From positions 10,478,001 to 10,542,000 of the forward strand of contig JANTQA010000047.1 in the NCBI GenBank assembly GCA_027625915.1: a stretch of DNA of 64,000 bases. The letters are read 5' to 3'. Positions 58,132 to 64,000 of the stretch are shown here, piece after piece. Within the stretch, counting starts at the first letter, position 1. Every line of letters begins with the position of its first letter. The notes below the pieces were generated by a model. The model saw only the letters and a program-made list of their open reading frames with translations. It searched no databases and was not told the origin of the DNA. Made by a program: the position numbers and the translations under genes. The DNA is from Anaeramoeba flamelloides. Its lineage: Eukaryota > Metamonada > Anaeramoebidae.

Positions 58132-59490
58132 ATTTATTCCAAAATAAAGGGAACACAATTTTCATTCGTCTTTCCTAAAAAAGATTATTGCATATCATAT
58201 GTCTTAGTATACGGGGATAATGTTTTTTTTAAAGAATTTGTTTTAATGAATATAGACAGCTAAATTTGATTAAAGTGTTGTTAAAACCAACCCCCGATTC
58301 ACTATTTGAGTTCGACAAACCCCCATAATCTTTTACTTAAAATCGAAAAAAAATAAAAAAATTTTCAACGTTTTCTTATTTTGTAGTTACTTAAATCAAA
58401 ATCATTTCAAGATCTGTAAATAAGGGTTTGGGTTTGCTGGTTTTTCTTCCAAAATTCGAATAAATAACGAAAATCCTTTTAATTCTTTTTAAAAATTGAA
58501 ATTTAATTTAAAATTTTTTCTTGAAAAAATACAACTCCTGTTTTTTTGTACCGAGTGGAACACTAAACACTCCACCAAAACAAAATAATTTTAAACTAAA
58601 ATTGAAATTAAACTCTTCTTTCTCTGTGTTGAGAAAATAAATTGCTCTTTTTTGATCTTTTCTTCAACTAAAAAAAGATAAAATATAATTACTACCAAGC
58701 ATTCAAGCTACAAACAGTTTTATTCCTGATGTGTATTTGTAATTTTTGAAATCCATTTTGTAATAAATAATCTCAAAAAGTAAATCTCATGAATGAAAAT
58801 GAGTACCAAATCCCCGATGTCTATTATGGATTTAATTTTTGAATAAAAATTTCATTTCAAAAAAGCAATTAAACACGAGTTTCGAGTCTCTCTCTTCCCT
58901 AAATTCCGTTTTATCTTTTATCATTTGAAATTGAAACAGTTGTTTTCCAAAAAAAAATATACCAAAAACAATAAATACCTTCTTATTTTTCGAACAATAT
59001 AGTATTTCAAGACATTTAGTTTTTTATTACAAATCTATTTTGTATCAATCTCTTATGATCAAAAAGCCGAGTATCTAAACTTTTTTAACCTTTTAAGTTC
59101 ACCTTTCAAGAAGTAACTCTTCATTCAATTCCAAATTAATAGATTTTTAATTATGTTTCCACAAAAAGCAAAAAATGTTTCAGTTTTTTAACTTTGAATT
59201 TTTTTCTTTATTAGTTTATTGATCAACAATTCCCATTCAATTTTTAATAATAATATAAGAGCGAATATTATTTTTGGTGTCCATTGCTGGAAATTAGAAA
59301 AAATAAAAAATACCGAAATTGTAGCGAAAGACAATAAACAATGCAAATTTTTAATTCTCTTAAAAAAAGTGGAAAATTTTTAATTTCCCTCTTAGAATTT
59401 GACATTTTGATGATTTATTTGAATTTATTGTGGTATGAGTTTTTTGGAAAACCAGTGGAAAAATTTTGATCTTTTTATTTTACAAGTAAT
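58132..59490. mobile_element. MITE family D, copy 4, split by an insertion
   Basis: The left part (58132-58192) and right part (59342-59490) together match the other family-D copies: AATTTTCATTCGTCTTTCCT at one side and AATTTCCCTCTTAGAATTTG near the other. The gap between them is the insertion described separately. Confidence 0.7.
58193..59341. mobile_element. 1.15-kb insertion flanked by TGCA repeats
   Basis: Sits inside a family-D MITE and is bordered by TGCA at 58189-58192 and 59342-59345. Removing it and one TGCA restores the MITE's order. No convincing terminal inverted repeats, poly-A tail or ORF is seen, so its class is unknown. The TGCA match is only four bases. Confidence 0.5.
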
Positions 59491-60466
59491 AGTAGTATAC
59501 ATGATGTTATAATTTTGAAAGTGGGCTCCTTGATATTTGAAACAAAATTTTTAAATAAGAATGGAATTTGGTAAAAATTATTTGTGATATTCTCAATTTT
59601 GAGTTAATTTTTCAGTGCTGTTTTGATGAAAATGATTAACTGAAAGAATAAATCTATTTTTTGTGAGAAATTTTCCGATTTGATCTTTCAAATTAAGATT
59701 TTTTTTTTTAATTAATAGAACTGTAAGAAATCAATCACCTATTTACTTTTTGGGTAAGGTTCGTTTCGTTGGTTGGTTAATGTATAGGTCCTCGATAAAA
59801 AAGAAACACTCCTTTTAATTTCAGAAAGATGGGGTATGTTAATTTTCACCAGTGTTTTTTTGACAACTGCCTTTTTAAATTCAATGGATTAAAAAACAAT
59901 TTTTACTTCATGAACATGTTTTATGAATTTTTAACCTTAGCTTTTATGATAGAACTCTATTTCTTTAAAGTGTAACGAAACTTGATAAAAAAAGTCGATC
60001 TTCAGAATATTTTTTTTCACTGAATTGTTTTAAAAGTAGAGTTTTTCGATTTAACATTACAGAAAGAGGACAATATATTTTTGGAATTATGCAAAATTCT
60101 AACTGACTTTTGTTTTAATTACAACCCCTAAATTTTGCCTAAACAAAATCACTTTACAAAACATGAATCATTGAGATAATGGCAATTGGTGAATATTTTC
60201 AAAATATTCAACACAACACTCTTCTAACTGAAACCTAATAAAAAACCTTTACGACTCAGCCTTTAGAATTTATTTTTAATTTAAAAATTTTTTCAATAAT
60301 AAAATTTAAATAAAATTCGTAATACATTTTAGAAAAGCAGTATATTTTTAACTGTTTACCCACCCGCTTTGAAAAACTCAATTACAAAGTGATTTGGAAA
60401 TTTGCTTTTTAAATTATTTGTGAACATTTCATCCTCTCATTTTTTAACTGTATACACTTTCTCAAA

Positions 60467-61645
60467 ATGAGCAAAAATAAAGAAACTAAAGAAACTAAAA
60501 AAGAAACCGAAGAAAACAAAAAAGTTTATGTTGGTAACATTTCTTACCAAACAACAAACGAAAGCCTCCAAGAATTATTTGAAACCTACGGAACAGTGTT
60601 CGTTTTCCCTTTTTTTATTTTTGAAAAAAAAGAAAAAGAAAAAGAAAATTTTTAACAAATTTCTTTTTTTATGTTTTGTTTCCTAAATTTTAATTATCTT
60701 TCTTTTATCTTTCTGAAAATGATCTTATAGAGTTGAAGCTAATGTTGTTATGAGAGGAACAAGAAGCCTTGGCTTTGGTTTTGTCGAATTTGAAACAGTT
60801 GAAGAATGTAAGAAGGCTATTGAAGGTCTTCATGAAACTGAACAAGAAGGCAGACAAATTGTTGTAGAAATTTCTGAACAAAACAAAACACGTAAAAAAC
60901 CACAAACAAGAAGAAACTATAATAATTATAATAATGATAACGTAATTTTTTTTTTTTTTTTTTTTTTTTTTTTCTCTCATAAATGTCTTTTGCTTTTTTG
61001 GTTTGACTTTATTAAATTTTTTTTTTTTTTTTTTCTTCTTTTCTTTTTTCCTTGTTTGCTTTTAAAAATTTCAGTACTATAATGACTATAATGGTTATAA
61101 TGATTATAATAATTATAACTATGGTTATCAAGGTTATAATAACTATTATGGAGGTGGATATAATAATTCATATCGCTCCAACTATAGAAGAAGAAGAAAC
61201 TTCAACCAAGAGGAACGTAAATTAAGTGAAACAACTGTATATGTTACTAACATTCCATTCCAAACCACCGACGAAGAATTAAAAGAAGCTTTTTCTAATT
61301 ACGATCCAAAATCTGCACGTGTTGTCATGACAAAATTCGGTAGATCAAGAGGATTTGGTTTTGTTGAATTTGAAAGCGAAGAAGATCGTGACAAAGCTTT
61401 AGAAATGAACGAACAAGAAATGGGAGAAAGAACCATCTATGTTAAGGTTGCCTATGAAGTAAATTTGATTTTTCCTATTGACTTTTTTGTTTTTCCTCAT
61501 CTTTGAAATTTTTTTCAAATTGATCACTCATTCTTTCATATCAATTTTTATTTGTTTTCTTTTATTGTATTCTTTATAATAATTTTGTTGACACCAATAG
61601 CAACCAAAAAGAGAAGAAGAAGAAAAAGAAAAAGAAGAAAACTAA
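60467..61645 (+). CDS. Two-RRM RNA-binding protein
   Basis: Exons 60467-60597, 60731-60941, 61075-61458 and 61601-61645, giving 256 residues. After a charged Lys/Glu/Thr leader comes RRM1 (20-95) with RNP2 VYVGNI (20-25) and RNP1 SLGFGFVEF (56-64). The linker (about 102-155) is Tyr/Asn/Gly-rich (YYNDYNGYNDYNNYNYGYQG) and ends in an Arg run. RRM2 (169-241) has RNP2 VYVTNI and RNP1 SRGFGFVEF (205-213), followed by a Lys/Glu tail. Each RRM binds a few RNA bases, and the linker is prion-like and could drive condensation (inference). Likely roles are mRNA splicing, transport or stability; no orthologue can be named. The first intron uses donor GTTCG and splits RRM1 at GTV|VEANVV. The three introns are 133, 133 and 142 bp, with T-rich tracts and ATAG, TCAG and ATAG acceptors. 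Confidence 0.9.
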
Positions 61646-62689
61646 ATAATATGAAAGACAAATATCTGGATGACCTCTTGATTTTAACAAATGATAAAAA
61701 CTTCAATTAATTTAGATGAATTTTTTATTTATTATTTTTTTTTTTGATTGAAAAAACTTTTTATAAAATTTTATTTAAAGTGCTACTGATAAAATGTTTG
61801 AAGTTTGTTACTCGCTACTATTTAATAAAGAAAATTTCATTTTAATACAATACAAATAAATTTCTTATTAATTAATTTTTTTTTCATCTAAAACATTTTT
61901 CGTGATTTTGTTTCTTTTTATTCTCTTTGCTTTGTTAAGAATTATAATTATCACAAGTTTTATAATCGGTTTTAAAAATGTGTGGACTTTTTTGAATTTT
62001 TCTTTTCAATTTTAAAAAAGTGAAAACTTTTTGAGAAATAATACCTTTTGAAAATTTTCTATATTTTAAAAAAGTGACGATAAGTCCTTGAAATGTGGTG
62101 TAGAGGTTAGAGTAAGAAGAAAGGCATTTTTTTTTAAAAAATAGTAACAGCATTTTCATTTTAATTGATCATATAAAAATTAAATTTCTCACATAAAAAA
62201 TCGACAAAAATAAAAATTGATTTTTTTATTATTGATAATAAACTAAATTTCATAATAAATGGCCCATCTTACATTTGAATAATGAATTACTTTTGTATCG
62301 TTTTGAAGTTTTTTCCCCCACAATGAAAAGTTTGAAAATAAATCATTCTTTCTCTTTTTTATTTTTTCAACAGTGTTTTGTTAAAATGGAAATTGAAAAT
62401 GAAAAATTTGGATAGAAATAACACATGAATTAATGAAAAAAATCGTTTCAAACGATAAAGAGATTAGATTTAGTTATTCAAATGGAAGGAGAATCGATAA
62501 ATAGGTTTTATTATTTTTTTAATATTTCTATTTTTTATGTAATGTTAATTTCAAAATAAATGTCCCAATTTTTTTTTACTGTTTTTTTTATTTTTTATTT
62601 TTAGACGATAAATAAATATCTCTTGAGTATAGTACTGAATATTAAATAGAAATTTTTGTATTATAATAGATAAATTCAATTATTAAATA
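61646..62689. other. 3' flank of the RRM gene, no gene seen
   Basis: AT-rich sequence with long T runs after the RRM stop. A 74-codon frame on the minus strand (61935-62159) has no recognisable feature. Confidence 0.5.
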
Positions 62690-63899
62690 GAGGTTTTAAT
62701 GATAACATGCTATAATTCAGGATAATTTTCATCAAATCGCGATATATCAGAAAATCGCGATATTCTATAAAATCGCGATAATTATTAAAAAATCGTGATA
62801 AATACCAAAATATCGCGATTACTTTTTAATCGCGATATAATAGTTGATGGGTTTTTGGGCTAATTGAGAAATTATTTTAACAAAAAATTTTTTTTGATCA
62901 AAAAATAGATTAGGTGACAAAAAGTCATTCTTTGAAAAAAAAACAAAAAAGATACTTGATCCAATCAAGGATCAGATCCAAGAGTTTAGTTGTGTTTTCA
63001 TTTTATTTGGTTGACAAACCTATCGATCCTTTTAGATCATCAACAATAAGAATTAAAGAGGAATAAATATTTTTTCAGTTAATCGTGGTGTTGGAAATTG
63101 CCTTGAATAATTAAACCTTCTAAAACAACCAACCCTTTATCTGTTCTTTAAAGAATGTGTTCTTGGGTTAAAACATTTTCAATATCCTCTCAGAAAGCTA
63201 AAAGGAGTTGGATAACTTTTCATAGGCTTTCACAACATCCTTGCCAGATGATCACCAATTATTAAGATTTACTATAGATTTGTCTCCCTGTTCTTTTTAT
63301 TCTTTGAGTATCTTTGTTTTGGACCGAAAACACAATTAGAGATTAGAGGTTTTTGTTGATCGATCACCAATAAGAAGTCAAATTATTCTTTATTCTATTT
63401 GGCTATTTAAAATTGTGAAGGTAACAACTCCATTTTAAGAAAACACACATAATTTATATTCAAGTAAATTGGTGAGATGGGTAATTATTAGTTTGATCAT
63501 AAAATTTGTTTAGATTTTATATTTTGTTAAAAAAAAAATGAAAAGAATAAATTTTTGTTCCAAAACAAACCAAACTCATTCCCTTTATAAAAGTTTTCTG
63601 TCTTTCAAAACTTTCAAACACTTGAAGACAGTTCATAACCCTTACAAACACTTTCTGGCATTATTAAAGGGGAAAGTGTTATAAAAATCTCAAGGCTTTG
63701 TAAAAGTCAAGAGATTTTTTTTAAAAATGAAATGAAAATAATAATTTTTCATTTTTTCGCGATAATGTGAACATCGCGATAATGTTGTTTATCGTGATTT
63801 TATGATTTTTCGCAATAAAGTTGGACTAATCGCGATTTTTTGATATTATTGCGATTTTATTGTTAATATCATGATAATATATGTTATCATCAAAACCTC
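62690..63899. mobile_element. TA-flanked TIR element with TCGCGA clusters, copy 2
   Basis: 1210 bp, flanked by TA (62688-62689 and 63900-63901). The ends are clear inverted repeats: GAGGTTTTAATGATAACATG at the left and CATATATTATCATGAT-type sequence ending in CATCAAAACCTC at the right. TCGCGA-type motifs cluster at 62740-62835 and 63755-63835. The middle matches copy 1 (10555-11825) in inverse orientation, for example AAAAGATACTTGATCCAATC and CAAACACTTGAAGACAGTT. No transposase ORF. Confidence 0.87.
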
Positions 63900-63901
63900 T
63901 A

Positions 63902-64000
63902 ATATATTTTTCTTTAATATTTGATTTTTAATGGGCCAATGATTTTAAAATGGGGCTTATAAAGTTTCCATTTACATTTTTCTTGAAAACATTTTTTGCC
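63902..64000. other. Right edge, nothing recognised
   Basis: AT-rich flank of the TIR element; no feature can be called in 99 bp. Confidence 0.5.

Larger units (their letters stand above)
52845..60466. other. Intergenic, repeat-rich, no gene seen
   Basis: Contains a hairpin MITE, R5 copy 2, an inverted pair of hairpin-module units, a family-E MITE and a family-D MITE with a 1.15-kb insertion. An (AT)n run lies at 54234-54254. Other parts are plain AT-rich sequence without coding signals. Confidence 0.55.

Overview
The window is an AT-rich nuclear genome segment from a protist. Genes carry spliceosomal introns and all stops that can be seen are TAA. Recognised genes are an Rh-type ammonium transporter, a CENP-X histone-fold protein, a receptor kinase, an ADP-forming acyl-CoA synthetase, two 14-3-3 genes and a two-RRM protein. 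The ADP-forming acetyl-CoA synthetase, with a presequence-like N-terminus, suggests an anaerobic or microaerophilic amoeboid or flagellate with a mitochondrion-related organelle (for example Anaeramoeba or an archamoeba-like lineage). That assignment is inference. No rRNA, tRNA, CRISPR or prokaryotic gene was found.

Layout: 1-273 is the 5' end of an Rh-family transporter gene (minus). 2825-3168 is a two-exon CENP-X gene (minus). 8091-22351 is a three-exon receptor kinase gene (plus) with two very large introns (4.1 and 5.8 kb) full of mobile-element relics. 25997-28592 is an unrecognised coiled-coil gene (minus; its first exon is tentative). 33316-33581 is a PAS-like exon (minus) whose continuation is unresolved. 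36295-38730 is the intronless acyl-CoA synthetase gene (minus). 44494-45923 (minus) and 51200-52591 (plus) are two divergent 14-3-3 genes with the same protein, forming the arms of an 8.6-kb interrupted palindrome. 60467-61645 is a four-exon RNA-binding protein gene (plus).

The rest is AT-rich DNA holding many small non-autonomous DNA elements: a 1.2-kb TA-flanked element with clustered TCGCGA motifs (two copies, inverted), about 200-bp palindromic MITEs with CAGTC ends and TA flanks, a 455-bp TIR element, a 165-bp and a 220-bp MITE, several older repeat families and one nested insertion. No transposase gene was seen, so all look mobilised in trans or dead. The genes do not form one pathway. 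The Rh transporter and receptor kinase act at membranes, the synthetase in energy metabolism, 14-3-3 in phospho-signalling, CENP-X in chromosome maintenance and the RRM protein in RNA binding.
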